64,000 nucleotides of DNA, from NCBI RefSeq assembly GCF_024198235.1, contig NZ_JAKCFB010000021.1, forward strand, positions 1 through 64,000, read 5' to 3'. Made by a program: the position numbers and the translations under genes. The notes below the pieces were generated by a model that was not told the DNA's origin, ran no database searches, and worked only from the letters and a program-made list of their open reading frames with translations. The DNA is from Myxococcus dinghuensis. GTDB taxonomy: Bacteria > Myxococcota > Myxococcia > Myxococcales > Myxococcaceae. Shown in pieces: positions 33,050 to 42,442 of this stretch (positions are counted from its first letter, which is position 1; the number at the start of each line of letters is the position of its first letter).

Positions 33050-33520
33050 TCACTTCGGGAAGGTCTCGAGGGTCAGCGACTCGGGGGGGACGGCCAGGTC
33101 GCGGGGCGAGCGGGCGTCGCCGGAGTGGTAGCGCCAACCGGTGCCGTCGTGGCGGAAGAAGGAGCGTTCCACGAAGGAGCGCTCCTTTCCCTTCTCGAAC
33201 ACCTTCGCGAAGAAGAGGACCTGGGCGACACCCTGGGCGTCCGGGGGCCTGCGGTCCATCACCACCAGCTTCGGGTACTGGTGGGCGCGGGCGAAGTCGC
33301 GCAGCTCGCGGATGACCTCCTCCTGGGGGCGGGCGCGGTCGGGGTGGTCCGGGTGGAGTGTCTTCCACAGGTAGGCCGCTTCCCGTTGGGCGAACGCGGC
33401 GTAGCGGCTGCGCATGAGACGCTCGGCGTCGGGGGGCTCGGCCTCGCCTCGGTGGAAGGGGGCGCAGCACTCGCGGTAGCGCAGGCCGGAGCAGCAGGGG
33501 CAGGGTGGGGCAGGGGGCAT
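33050..33520 (-). CDS. YchJ-family SEC-C motif protein
   Basis: 156 aa. The N-terminus has the cysteine-rich SEC-C zinc site CPCCSGLRYRECC, followed by the YchJ body: RLMRSRYAAFAQREAAYLWKTLHPD and a C-terminal domain ending FVERSFFRHDGTGWRYHSGD, which resembles NTF2-like folds. The biochemical role of YchJ proteins is unknown. The length is normal. The ribosome-binding site before the ATG at 33520 is weak. It leads into the TIGR02996 gene after 21 bp on the same strand. Confidence 0.9.
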   Translation of the reverse strand: MPPAPPCPCCSGLRYRECCAPFHRGEAEPPDAERLMRSRYAAFAQREAAYLWKTLHPDHPDRARPQEEVIRELRDFARAHQYPKLVVMDRRPPDAQGVAQVLFFAKVFEKGKERSFVERSFFRHDGTGWRYHSGDARSPRDLAVPPESLTLETFPK

Positions 33521-33630
33521 GTCGCGAAGAGGAGCCTACCCGGAGCGGGGACCGCGTGCTCGTCAGCACACACATCCGGGAACGCTCTTGCTGGCGGAGG
33601 TCTCCGGGCATACATCCGGGGACCGCGCCT

Positions 33631-34524
33631 ATGAGCCTCCTCGAAGCCATCGTCCTGGGCCTGGTCCAGGGCCTCACCGAGTTCCTCCCCATCAGCTCCA
33701 CCGCCCACCTGCGCATCGCCCCCGAGCTGTTCGGCTGGAAGGACCCGGGGGCGGCGTACTCGGCGGTCATCCAACTGGGCACCGTCGCCGCGGTCCTCAT
33801 CTATTTCCGCAAGGACATCGTCTCGTTGACGGCGGCGTTCTTCCGGCAGCTCCTGAAGAAGGACCCGTTCGGCACCGTCGAGTCGCGGCTCGCCTGGTTC
33901 GTCCTGGTGGGGACGCTGCCCATCGGCCTGCTGGGGCTGGCCTTCAAGAAGGTCATCGAGACGCAGTTCCGCTCGCTCTACGTCATCTCCGGCAGCCTCA
34001 TCGTCCTGGCGCTCATCCTGCTCGTGGTGGAGAAGCGCGCGTCGCACCAGCGGACGCTCGCGGACATGCGCTGGAAGGACGGCATCCTCATCGGCCTGTG
34101 GCAGGCGCTGGCGCTCATCCCGGGCTCGTCGCGCTCGGGCACCACGCTCACCGGGGGCCTGTCGCTGGGCCTCAAGCGCGAGGACGCGGCGCGCTACTCC
34201 TTCCTGCTCTCCATCCCCGCCACCACGCTGGCCGGCATCTTCGAGCTCAAGCACCTGCTGGAGGCCACGGAGCGGCCCTCCGCGGTGTCGCTGTGGGTGG
34301 GCACGCTGGTGGCGTTCGCCTCCGGCATGGCGGCCATCGCGTGGCTGCTGAACTACCTGCGCTCGCGCACCACGCTGGTGTTCGTGGTGTACCGCGTGGC
34401 GCTGGGGCTGCTGCTCCTGGGGTTGCTCCAGGCGAACGTGCTCCAGCCCATGTCGGGCGTGGAGAACGTGGACACCGCGAAGTCGCCCGGCGAGCCGCCG
34501 GTCGAGAAGCAGTTGAACGATTAG
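33631..34524 (+). CDS. uppP: Undecaprenyl-diphosphate phosphatase
   Basis: 297 aa. Integral membrane enzyme that recycles undecaprenyl pyrophosphate to the monophosphate carrier for peptidoglycan and polysaccharide synthesis; overexpression gives bacitracin resistance. The family motifs are present: GLVQGLTEFLPISSTAHL at the start and the second active-site loop ALIPGSSRSGTTLTGGL. About eight membrane helices are predicted. Relative to short family members there is a polar C-terminal tail of about 25 residues. The start ATG at 33631 lacks a good ribosome-binding site. The Nudix gene follows after 16 bp. Confidence 0.95.
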   Translation: MSLLEAIVLGLVQGLTEFLPISSTAHLRIAPELFGWKDPGAAYSAVIQLGTVAAVLIYFRKDIVSLTAAFFRQLLKKDPFGTVESRLAWFVLVGTLPIGLLGLAFKKVIETQFRSLYVISGSLIVLALILLVVEKRASHQRTLADMRWKDGILIGLWQALALIPGSSRSGTTLTGGLSLGLKREDAARYSFLLSIPATTLAGIFELKHLLEATERPSAVSLWVGTLVAFASGMAAIAWLLNYLRSRTTLVFVVYRVALGLLLLGLLQANVLQPMSGVENVDTAKSPGEPPVEKQLND

Positions 34525-34540
34525 CGGGAGGGCATGGGTC

Positions 34541-35152
34541 GTGAGCGTGGAGGCGCTGTTCCAGGCATTGGAGACCCGGCTCGCGTCGCGTCCCGCGCGC
34601 GACGTGGACCTGCCGGGCTTCGTGCTGCGCGAGGCGTCCGTGCTCGTGCCGCTGTTCGAGCGCGACGGCGTGCCCCACATGCTCTTCACCCGCCGCCCCG
34701 CCACGCTGCGCACGCACGCCAACCAGTACAGCTACCCCGGCGGCGGGCGTGACGCGGAGGACCTGACGCCGCTGCACACGGCGCTGCGCGAGACGGAGGA
34801 GGAGCTGGGCATCGACCGGCGCGGCGTGCGCGTGCTGGGCATGTTGGACGAGGTGCCCACCATCTCCCAGTACCGCATCCGGCCCTTCGTCGGTGTCATC
34901 CCCGGAGACGGGAAGTACGCCCCCAGCCCCGAGGAGGTGGCCTTCATCCTCGAGGTGCCGCTGTTGAACCTGCTCGACCCGGCCATCCTGCGCATCGAGA
35001 AGAAGGAGGTGCTCGGGGCGGAGCGGGACCTGTACTTCTACACGTACGACTCCCACGTCATCTGGGGCGCCACCGCGCGCATCCTCCGCGACTTCCTCAA
35101 CCAGGTGGCGCAGGTGCCCGGCGTGGAGTCGATGCTGGGCGCGCCTCGTTAG
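34541..35152 (+). CDS. Nudix hydrolase, CoA pyrophosphatase-like
   Basis: 203 aa. It has the Nudix fold with the CoA-pyrophosphatase (NudL) arrangement: MLFTRRPATLRTHANQYSYPGGGRDAEDLTPLHTALRETEEELGI, where R-E-T-E-E-E-L-G is the metal-binding core. The E of the G-x5-E part is offset by two residues relative to the textbook Nudix box, as is common in this subgroup. The likely reaction is cleavage of CoA or a nucleotide diphosphate derivative. The start is GTG at 34541. It is probably co-transcribed with uppP, and its stop overlaps the convergent GNAT gene by 4 bp. Confidence 0.88.
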   Translation: MSVEALFQALETRLASRPARDVDLPGFVLREASVLVPLFERDGVPHMLFTRRPATLRTHANQYSYPGGGRDAEDLTPLHTALRETEEELGIDRRGVRVLGMLDEVPTISQYRIRPFVGVIPGDGKYAPSPEEVAFILEVPLLNLLDPAILRIEKKEVLGAERDLYFYTYDSHVIWGATARILRDFLNQVAQVPGVESMLGAPR

Positions 35153-35946
35153 GCCCCGGGCGCTTCGCGCACCATCACCACCTTGGGGTAGGCGACGAAG
35201 AACCCCAGCCGCTCCATGTTGCGCTGGGAGGGCGTGCCCGGGTGCGTGCTGCTCGACGCCAGCGTGCAGCCCCGGTCGAGGGCCCAGGCGAGGCGCGCGG
35301 CGATGAGCGCCTGTTGGAGACCGAGTCCCCGGAAGCGCTCGCGCACGCCCGTGCCGGACAACGTCGCGACGCCGTCGTGGACGGCCACGGTGCCACCTCC
35401 CGCCGGCTCGCCGTCCGCCCACGCGAGGAAGCAGGTGGTCCCCGCCATCGTCGCGGCGGACAACATGAGGGCCGCCTCGTCGTCCGTGAGCTCCTCGCGC
35501 CCGAGGAACCCCTGTCCCACCGTGCGCGCGAACAGCGCGGCCTCGGCCGGGCGGATGGGACGGGCCTCGGCGCCCACGGTGGGGAGCGGGGCTCCGGGCA
35601 GGGCGCGCGCGAACACCTGCTGGAACTCGGACACGCGGTAGCCCCGGCGCGCCAGCTCCTGGGCGAGGGAAGGATGGGCGAAGGGCGTCAGCTCGATGGG
35701 CATGGGCCCGCCGCCCTGCCCCAGGTGGGCCTCCAGCCGGTCGAGCATCGCCGCGTCGACGGGTTCGTCGAGGCCCAGGGCGAGCGCCTGCGTGAGCGGA
35801 GAGCCAGGGCCGTTGAAGAGGGCCCGTCCTCCGGCGACGTCGAGGATGCCGTGGGCGGGCGTGGCGCTGCGGTTCTGCTCGGCTTGGGCCCGCTCGATGC
35901 GGCGGGCGAGGGCCACGTCCACGACGGGGCGCGAAGGTTGGGACAT
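35149..35946 (-). CDS. GNAT-family N-acetyltransferase
   Basis: 265 aa. The C-terminal half (about 130-260) fits the GNAT fold: a substrate strand CFLAWADGEPAGGGTVAVHDGVATLSGTGVRERFRGLGLQQALIAARLAWA, with R-F-R-G-L-G-L-Q as the acetyl-CoA pyrophosphate loop, and a final NMERLGFFVAYPKVVM. The N-terminal 130 residues form a degenerate first domain, so this is a two-domain GNAT. The substrate is unknown. The ATG at 35946 with GAAGGTG upstream is chosen over the GTG three codons earlier. Confidence 0.88.
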   Translation of the reverse strand: MSQPSRPVVDVALARRIERAQAEQNRSATPAHGILDVAGGRALFNGPGSPLTQALALGLDEPVDAAMLDRLEAHLGQGGGPMPIELTPFAHPSLAQELARRGYRVSEFQQVFARALPGAPLPTVGAEARPIRPAEAALFARTVGQGFLGREELTDDEAALMLSAATMAGTTCFLAWADGEPAGGGTVAVHDGVATLSGTGVRERFRGLGLQQALIAARLAWALDRGCTLASSSTHPGTPSQRNMERLGFFVAYPKVVMVREAPGA

Positions 35947-35980
35947 GCGCCGCACCTTCGACCACCGCGCGAGGCGGCGT

Positions 35981-36865
35981 CTATCCGCTTCCGACCGTCC
36001 TTGTCGTGAAGGCGCCTTCTGGTGGCTCCACCGCGGCCTTGCGCAAGCGCGCGGGCGTCAGCGCGAAACGGGCGCGGAACAGCGCGGTGAAGTGGCTCTG
36101 GCTCGCGAAGCCCGTGCGCCGCGCGATGTCCGCGAGCGGGTGGGGTGTGGTGAGGAGCAGCTCCCGGGCCCGCTCGAGCCTCCGCGCCAGGACGAACTGG
36201 TGCGGCGTGGTGCCCGTCGCCCGCTTGAAGCTCCGCGTGAAGTGCGAAGGGCTCAGGTCCACCACCGCGGCGAGCGACTCCAGGCCGAGCGCCTCCTCCA
36301 GGTGGGCCTCCACGAAGTCCATGACGCGGCGGAGCTGCCACGTCGCGAGCGCCGCGGAGGGGCTCCGGGCGCGGAGGCGCTGTCCATCGAGCCTCAACAA
36401 CCGCGAGGCCAGCACCGTGGCCAGGGCCTCGACCTCCAGGCGGGACGGGGGCCCGTCCTCGTCCAGGGCTTCGCCGTGGGCCCGCAGCAACTCGCGAATC
36501 AGCGGGTCGCGCATCCTCGACGGGCCCAGCTTCCTCAGGGCCTCTTCCGTCCCGGGCGCACCGTGCAGTACCGCCAGCCGTCGCGGTTCGAGGAAGAAGG
36601 ACGTCGCCTGGACGCCGCCGCTCCAGGCGAAGGCGTGAGGGAGGTCGGCGCCGACGATGCAGACCTCGTCTCGCGTCAGGCGGAGGTCCAGGGGGCGCCC
36701 GCTGGTCCTCCAGCGGCCTCGGATGCCGCCACCGCTCAGGGGCATGAGCAACTGCAAGGCGGGGTGGTGGTGCTCACCCGTGTCCAACTGCCCCTGTCGG
36801 TAGAGCGCCATGCCCACGCCCTGCCACGCCGCCGTCGTCATGGACCTCTGGGTCGCTCGTGTCAT
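35981..36865 (-). CDS. AraC-family transcriptional regulator
   Basis: 294 aa. An N-terminal cupin-like sensing domain (HHHPALQLLMPLSGGG, HAFAWSGG) is followed by the C-terminal AraC double HTH. The pieces LESLAAVVDLSPSHFTRSFKRATGTTPHQFVLARRLERARELL and ADIARRTGFASQSHFTALFRARFALTPARLRK are diagnostic. The start used is the ATG at 36865; an ATG at 36841 has a better-placed AGAGG and could be the true start. It is separated from the GNAT gene by 34 bp on the same strand and may regulate it. The ligand is unknown. Confidence 0.92.
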   Translation of the reverse strand: MTRATQRSMTTAAWQGVGMALYRQGQLDTGEHHHPALQLLMPLSGGGIRGRWRTSGRPLDLRLTRDEVCIVGADLPHAFAWSGGVQATSFFLEPRRLAVLHGAPGTEEALRKLGPSRMRDPLIRELLRAHGEALDEDGPPSRLEVEALATVLASRLLRLDGQRLRARSPSAALATWQLRRVMDFVEAHLEEALGLESLAAVVDLSPSHFTRSFKRATGTTPHQFVLARRLERARELLLTTPHPLADIARRTGFASQSHFTALFRARFALTPARLRKAAVEPPEGAFTTRTVGSG

Positions 36866-36982
36866 GTGCGTCGTCCCGACGAGGGCTCGGCTCCTGTCCT
36901 GAGTGGGGCCGCATCCGCGCACGCGGCGAGGTGACGAGACCTGGCGCCGCCGCGATGCCTCCCCGGGCCACGCGGCTCCGGG

Positions 36983-38398
36983 TCAGAACTGGAGGTAGAC
37001 GTACGGGCGCGTCTCCACCGCGGACAGGTGGCGGATGCCCAGGCCGAGCAGCACGAGGGCCACGGCGCGCACGGGGACGGGCATCCGGACGAACAGCTCC
37101 GCCGTGGTGGTGTAGAGCTTCATGGGCGTGGCGTGGAAGAACACCGCCGCCGCGAGCATTCCCCACACCAGCGGGCTGACGTTGGCGATGCCCGGCACGC
37201 CCGCCATCATCCGCGCGTAGAACTCGCCCGCGTGGGTCAGGTCCGGCGCGCGGAAGACGACGCGCGTGAGCACGACGATGGTGAACGTCGCCAGCATGCC
37301 CACCGCCACGCGGGGGATGCCCGGCTTCTCCGCCTTGCCCACCGTCCACTCCCAGCAGCGCAGCACGCCGAGCGCCACGCCGTGTACGCCACCCCACACC
37401 GCGAAGCGCCAGTCCGCCCCGTGCCACAGGCCGCCCAGCACCATCACCGTCATGAGGTTGAACAGCACGCGCGGCTTCGACACGCGGTTGCCGCCCAGCG
37501 GCCGGTACAGGTAGTCCCGCAGCCAGGTGGACAGGCTCATGTGCCACCGGTTCCAGAACTCGCCCAGGTTCTTCGCCAGATACGGCCGGTTGAAGTTCTC
37601 CGGGAACTTGAAGCCGAACAGCGCCGCCACGCCCAGCGCGATGTCCGAGTAGCCCGAGAAGTCGTAGTACAGCTCGAAGGTGTAGGCGATGGCCGCGACG
37701 ATGCACTCGGCCGACGCGTACTTCTCCGGCGCGGTGAACACCGGGTCCACGATTCCGCTGCCCAGCACGTCCGCGATGACCAGCTTCTTCACCAGGCCCA
37801 CGGCGATGCGGAACATCGCGCGCCCGCCGTCGTCCGGGGTGAGCGTGGGCACGTCGCCGAAGCGCGCCATCAGGTCCGACGCGCGGACGATGGGCCCGCT
37901 CACCACGCGCGGGAAGAACAGCATGTAGAGCAGGTGCTCGAGGATGTTGTGCCCGGCGCTCGCCTTGCCCCGGTACACGTCCACCGTGTAGCTGATGGCC
38001 TGGAAGACGTAGAACGACAGGCCCACCGGCATCAGCAGGTTGAACGGCTCGGTGCGCACCTCGAGGCCCCACGGGGCCAGGAGCGCCAGCGCCGTCTGCC
38101 GCAGCATCTCCAGGTACTTGAAGCCCGCGAGCAGGCCCAGGTTGGAGACGACGGACAGCGTGACGAGCAGCTTGCGCACGCCGGGCGACTCCCAGCGCGC
38201 CATGCCCTTCACCAGCAGGTGGTCCACCGTCACGCCCACCAGGAAGATGATGAGCGGGAAGGGCGTGAAGGCCGCGTAGAAGTAGACGCTCGCGACGAGC
38301 AGCGTCAGCAGCCGCGGCCAGTAGTGGCGGTGCACGGCCCAGTACAGCGCGAAGACCGCGATGACGAAGACGAGGTACTGGAGGCTGTGGGACAGCAC
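36983..38398 (-). CDS. MBOAT-family O-acyltransferase (AlgI-like)
   Basis: 471 aa. Membrane-bound O-acyltransferase of the AlgI type, with about ten membrane helices. It contains MPVGLSFYVFQAISYTVDVYRG, FFPRVVSGPIVRASDL, ELYYDFSGYSDIALG, FWNRWHMSLSTWLRDYLY and the catalytic histidine H326 in LGGLWHGADW. Such proteins move acetyl groups across the inner membrane to O-acetylate a polysaccharide, alginate being the model. The GTG start at 38398 lies one base from the stop of the tandem SGNH gene, so the two are translationally coupled. No polysaccharide-polymerising genes are in the window, so the target polymer is unknown. Confidence 0.93.
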   Translation of the reverse strand: MLSHSLQYLVFVIAVFALYWAVHRHYWPRLLTLLVASVYFYAAFTPFPLIIFLVGVTVDHLLVKGMARWESPGVRKLLVTLSVVSNLGLLAGFKYLEMLRQTALALLAPWGLEVRTEPFNLLMPVGLSFYVFQAISYTVDVYRGKASAGHNILEHLLYMLFFPRVVSGPIVRASDLMARFGDVPTLTPDDGGRAMFRIAVGLVKKLVIADVLGSGIVDPVFTAPEKYASAECIVAAIAYTFELYYDFSGYSDIALGVAALFGFKFPENFNRPYLAKNLGEFWNRWHMSLSTWLRDYLYRPLGGNRVSKPRVLFNLMTVMVLGGLWHGADWRFAVWGGVHGVALGVLRCWEWTVGKAEKPGIPRVAVGMLATFTIVVLTRVVFRAPDLTHAGEFYARMMAGVPGIANVSPLVWGMLAAAVFFHATPMKLYTTTAELFVRMPVPVRAVALVLLGLGIRHLSAVETRPYVYLQF

Positions 38399-38399
38399 G

Positions 38400-41285
38400 T
38401 CAGTTGCCCTCCATCCGCGCGGTGGGCTCGCCCTTCTTGCGAGCCTCGTAGGCCGTGAGCAGGTCGCGCGCGAACGCGCCCGCCAGCCGCGCGTAGCCCT
38501 CCGGCGTCAGGTGAACGCCGTCGGGGTTGCCGAGCACCGGCTGGGCGTGCTGCCAGCGCAGCATGGCCCGCTCGCCGCCCATGGCCGCGCGCGCAGACCA
38601 GTACGCGCAGCCCGCGTCCTTGGCCACCCGGGGCAGCGTGTCGAGGACCGAGGCCAGCGCGGGCGCCTCCGTCCACCGGCCACTCGCGTCCTTCTCCAGC
38701 CGGTCGGTGGGGCCCAGCAGCAGGCACTCGGCGTTGGTGGCCTTGCGCAGGCGGGTGATGAGCGCGGCGTAGTCGTGCCGCAGCGTCGCCGCGTCCAGGT
38801 CCGCCTTGCCCGCCTCGTTGGTGCCGTACCAGAACACCAGCAGGTCCGGCCGTCGCGAGGCGAGCTGCGCGTCCACCGTCGCCGCGTCCATGTCCCGCAA
38901 CGTGAAGGCCGTGGCACCCGGCAGGCCCAGCGCGTCCAGCACCACGCCCGGCGTGTCGTACTCCAGCGCCGCGCCGAGCACGGTGGCGCCGCCGCCCTGG
39001 GGCGCGACGACCTCCACGCTGTGCGCGGGGCCCGTGACGGGGAAGGAGCGGATGCGCACGGTGGGCGTGGTGAGCGGCTCCGGCGGCGGCGCGTCCGGGG
39101 GGAGCGCCTCGCCGTCCACGCGAATCTCCGGCGAGGCCACCTCCGGCACGTCCATCGCGTACAGGTCCAGCCGCCCGGCGGGCTCCTTCGCCTCCGCGCA
39201 GCCCTTGCAGAACTCGATGCGCAGGCTGGCGCCCGGCGCGCCCACGGCCCGGATGCCCGTCAGCCCCCACAGGCCACCGGGGGGCGCCTCGAGCGCGTCC
39301 TCCACCTTCCAGTCGCCCTCCAGCTGCCGGGCCACCTTGGCGCCCTCCAGCCGGGGAGAGGCCTTGCCGGCGGCGATGAAGCCCCGGCCCGCGTCGCCGA
39401 AGCGCCTGGCCAGCACCTCGCGCACCGCGTCCGTGAAGGAGTGGGCCGCCGTGTGCGAGGCGCCGAACTGGGAGATGCCCACGCGCAGCGACTCGCCCTC
39501 CTCGCGGCGGCGCAGCCGGGCGAAGGTCTTCGTCAGCGCGGTGTCCGCGTCCCGCAGGCCCGGGGTGTCCGCCACCGGCACGAGCGGCGCGCGCGACTTC
39601 GCGAAGCTGCGCTGGAGCGCCAGGTCGAAGAGGTGGCCCAGCAGGTCCGAGCCCTTCGCGCGCGGGTGCACCAGGTCCTCCAGCATGAGCCCGGCCTCCA
39701 GCCACCGCAGCGCCGCGCCCTCGCCGCCCATGGCGGTGTACGCGTCCCAGAAGGCGCAGCCACCCAGGCGCGCCTCCTCGCGGAAGATGTCGGAGACCTC
39801 CTTCGAGCCCCGGCGCGGCACCAGCTCGCCGCCCATGGTGCGCACGCCCGCGTCGATGGGCGACATGACGAGGCACGCCGCGTCCGGCACGTTGGCGCGC
39901 ACGCGCGACACCAGCTCCTTCATCTGCGCGCGCACGTCGTCCAGCGTGGTGCGCTCGCGCGAGTAGAAGAAGGCCTCGTTGCCGCCCACCATCAGCACGA
40001 CCATGGAGGGCTTGCGCTGGCGCAGCTGCGCGCGGAAGGCCGCGGGCTGGGCGCGCAGGTACACCTCCGCCATGCCGCCCAACAGGCCCACCGTGTCGTA
40101 GATGACGCCCGGCGTGCCCGTCTCCAGCGTCACGCCGTGCAGCTCCACCTTGCCGGAGGTGCTGAGCGTCAGCGTCTTCGCGCCGTCCGGCAGGTTCACC
40201 CGCGCGAACGCCGCCTCCGACTTCGTCTTGGAGAAGCCGCGCGTCTGGATCTTCTGCAGCGGCCGGCCATCCACGGACAGTTGCACGGCGCCGCTGGCGG
40301 GCTGGGCGAGGAAGAACAGCTCCGCCACCCGCGAGCCCTCCACGTCATAGCGCGTGCTCTGCGAGCCGCCGCCGGAGGTGAAGGCCACGCCCGTCCAACC
40401 CACCCGGTCGCGAGGCCACTTGGTGTCCACCAACCGGGCAATCTCCCAGCCGTCCGAGCCGCGCCCCGAGCGCGTCCACCGGCCCGCGCTCGCCGGGCGG
40501 GTGATGAAGAGGAAGCCCTTGCCGCCCGAACCGAAGCGCTCCTGCAGCCGGTCGCGCACCACGTCCGTGATGTAGTCCGACGCCACCAGCGAGTCGCCCA
40601 GGTGCACCACGCGCACGGGCGTCCGGCGGGTGTCCGCGCGCAGCTCCGAGAGGGCGCGGTGGAAGGGGGCCAGCCCGTCCTCCTCGCAGGCGCCGTCCGC
40701 GCGCGCCTTGCGGCAGTTGAGCTCGATGTCCACGTGCTGGGCGCTCATCCGCTCGCGCAGCGCCTCCAGCTCCATGGCCCGCGCCAGCGTGGACGCGCTC
40801 AGCTCCTCCAGGCCGATGCCGGGCGTGCTGGGCACCACCGGCAGGTCGGGCGGGAGCTCCGCCACCGCCGTCCCGCTGTCGGGCTCCTCGTCCTCGCCCT
40901 GGGGGGGCGCGGTGGTCGTCGTGCCCGTCCCCGCGGTGGCCGCGTCGTCGGGGAGCCGCGTGGCGCGCTTGCCCGTGAAGGACGCGGGCACCACCAGCGC
41001 AACCAGTTGCTGCTTCAATGGTGCGCGCTGGAGGCTCGGAAGCGGGCGCCACGCCTCGGGAATCGGGGCGAGCGACAGCCCCAACGCCAACGCGACGGCG
41101 AGGGCGAGCGTCAGCCCGGTGGTTCTGGCCTTGAGGAAGTCCAACAGCGCGGCATGAGACTGGCTTTTTGGGGGCGGGTCAAAACTCCCGCCGCTTTCGG
41201 CCGCTCCATCGTCCGGGGGGCGGGCGGGCGGGCGACGGGAACCCCTCTTTCCAGGCGGGGCCGAAACGGTAATGTGCGCCGCCAT
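38400..41285 (-). CDS. Tandem SGNH-hydrolase membrane protein (AlgJ/AlgX-like partner of the MBOAT)
   Basis: 961 aa. A cytoplasmic N-terminus and one membrane helix (about 56-76) are followed by a Thr/Asp/Pro-rich linker and two SGNH-type domains. Domain 1 (about 222-560) has GDS with Ser232, the G-G-N-E block at 434-437 and D537-x-x-H540. Domain 2 (about 600-940) has GAS with Ser610, the YGTNE asparagine block and D922-x-x-H925. Both retain Ser/Asn/Asp/His, but the second lacks the Asp of GDS. Coupled to the MBOAT gene, it probably transfers acetyl groups to a polysaccharide in the periplasm. The two domains may have arisen by duplication. Confidence 0.85.
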   Translation of the reverse strand: MAAHITVSAPPGKRGSRRPPARPPDDGAAESGGSFDPPPKSQSHAALLDFLKARTTGLTLALAVALALGLSLAPIPEAWRPLPSLQRAPLKQQLVALVVPASFTGKRATRLPDDAATAGTGTTTTAPPQGEDEEPDSGTAVAELPPDLPVVPSTPGIGLEELSASTLARAMELEALRERMSAQHVDIELNCRKARADGACEEDGLAPFHRALSELRADTRRTPVRVVHLGDSLVASDYITDVVRDRLQERFGSGGKGFLFITRPASAGRWTRSGRGSDGWEIARLVDTKWPRDRVGWTGVAFTSGGGSQSTRYDVEGSRVAELFFLAQPASGAVQLSVDGRPLQKIQTRGFSKTKSEAAFARVNLPDGAKTLTLSTSGKVELHGVTLETGTPGVIYDTVGLLGGMAEVYLRAQPAAFRAQLRQRKPSMVVLMVGGNEAFFYSRERTTLDDVRAQMKELVSRVRANVPDAACLVMSPIDAGVRTMGGELVPRRGSKEVSDIFREEARLGGCAFWDAYTAMGGEGAALRWLEAGLMLEDLVHPRAKGSDLLGHLFDLALQRSFAKSRAPLVPVADTPGLRDADTALTKTFARLRRREEGESLRVGISQFGASHTAAHSFTDAVREVLARRFGDAGRGFIAAGKASPRLEGAKVARQLEGDWKVEDALEAPPGGLWGLTGIRAVGAPGASLRIEFCKGCAEAKEPAGRLDLYAMDVPEVASPEIRVDGEALPPDAPPPEPLTTPTVRIRSFPVTGPAHSVEVVAPQGGGATVLGAALEYDTPGVVLDALGLPGATAFTLRDMDAATVDAQLASRRPDLLVFWYGTNEAGKADLDAATLRHDYAALITRLRKATNAECLLLGPTDRLEKDASGRWTEAPALASVLDTLPRVAKDAGCAYWSARAAMGGERAMLRWQHAQPVLGNPDGVHLTPEGYARLAGAFARDLLTAYEARKKGEPTARMEGN

Positions 41286-41350
41286 CCACCGGGAGCGCCC
41301 TGGTGGGCATACGCCGGCTGCCTCGCCGGCTCGCAGGAGTCGTACCCCGC

Positions 41351-42415
41351 ATGGCCCTCTACCCCGTCATCATGGCCGGTGGTTCCGGCACGCGTTTCTG
41401 GCCGCTGTCGCGTCAGGCGCGTCCCAAGCAGTTCCTCCCGCTGGCCTCCAAGCAGCCGCTCATCACCGACACGGCCTCGCGCCTCAAGGGCCTGTCGCCG
41501 GTGAAGAACACCTTCATCGTGTGCGGTCCGCAGCACGCGAAGAACGCGGCGAGGCTGGTGAAGGGGCTGCCCAAGGGGAACCTGCTGGTGGAGCCGGTGG
41601 CCCGCAACACGGCGCCGGCCATCGCGCTGGCCGCGGTGGTGGTGGCCGCGAGGGACCCGAAGGGCATCCTGGTGGTGCTGCCCTCCGACCACCACGTGGC
41701 GGACGTGGCGGCCTTCAAGAACACGCTGGCGGAGGCCGCCCGCATCGCCGAGGGCGGCCACATCGTCACCCTGGGCATCAAGCCCCACGGCCCGGAGACG
41801 GGCTACGGCTACATCCAGGTGGGGGACGCGCTCTCCGGCGGCGGCCGGGCGGTGAGGGCGTTCAAGGAGAAGCCCGACCTGGAGACGGCGCGCCAGTACG
41901 TGTCCTCCGGCGAGTACCTGTGGAACGGCGGCATCTTCGTCTTCCGCGCGGACGTCATCCTCGACGCCTTCGCGAAGCACATGCCGGAGATGAAGAAGGG
42001 CCTCGCCGCGCTCCAGCAGGCCGTGGGCAAGCGGACCTTCGGCGCGGTGCTGAAGAAGGTGTTCCCCAAGCTGCCGTCCATCTCCATCGACTACGGCGTC
42101 ATGGAGAAGGCGTCGAACATCGCGGTGCTGCCGGGCGACTTCGGCTGGTCGGACGTGGGCTCGTTCGCGGCCATCCCGGAGGTGCGGCCCGCGGACGCCA
42201 AGGGCAACGTCGTGTCCGGCGACTCCGCGGTGGTGGTGGACTGCGAGCGCTGCGTCATCCTCGCGGACGAGCGGCCCCTGGCGGTGGTGGGCCTGTCCGA
42301 CGTGGTGGTGGTGGACTCCGGCGACGCGGTGCTCGTGGTGCCGCGCGAGAAGAGCCAGGACGTGCGCAAGGTCGTCGAGGCGCTCAAGGCCCGCAAGCTC
42401 CAGAAGTACCTGTAG
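41351..42415 (+). CDS. manC: Mannose-1-phosphate guanylyltransferase
   Basis: 354 aa. It makes GDP-mannose from mannose 1-phosphate and GTP. The nucleotidyltransferase signature MAGGSGTRFWPLSRQARPKQFLPL lies at residues 8-31, followed by VEPVARNTAPAIALAA, LPSDHHVAD, ETGYGYIQVG, F-K-E-K-P-D and WNGGIFVFRADV. It is the GMP-only short form without the isomerase domain of bifunctional ManC/AlgA. The ATG at 41351 is chosen to align with the family start MALYPVIMAGG. It is divergent from the SGNH-MBOAT pair and followed by a kinase gene, with the phosphomannomutase 2.4 kb downstream. Confidence 0.95.
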   Translation: MALYPVIMAGGSGTRFWPLSRQARPKQFLPLASKQPLITDTASRLKGLSPVKNTFIVCGPQHAKNAARLVKGLPKGNLLVEPVARNTAPAIALAAVVVAARDPKGILVVLPSDHHVADVAAFKNTLAEAARIAEGGHIVTLGIKPHGPETGYGYIQVGDALSGGGRAVRAFKEKPDLETARQYVSSGEYLWNGGIFVFRADVILDAFAKHMPEMKKGLAALQQAVGKRTFGAVLKKVFPKLPSISIDYGVMEKASNIAVLPGDFGWSDVGSFAAIPEVRPADAKGNVVSGDSAVVVDCERCVILADERPLAVVGLSDVVVVDSGDAVLVVPREKSQDVRKVVEALKARKLQKYL

Positions 42416-42442
42416 GCCTCGCGGGCGTCAGTGTGCGCTGGA

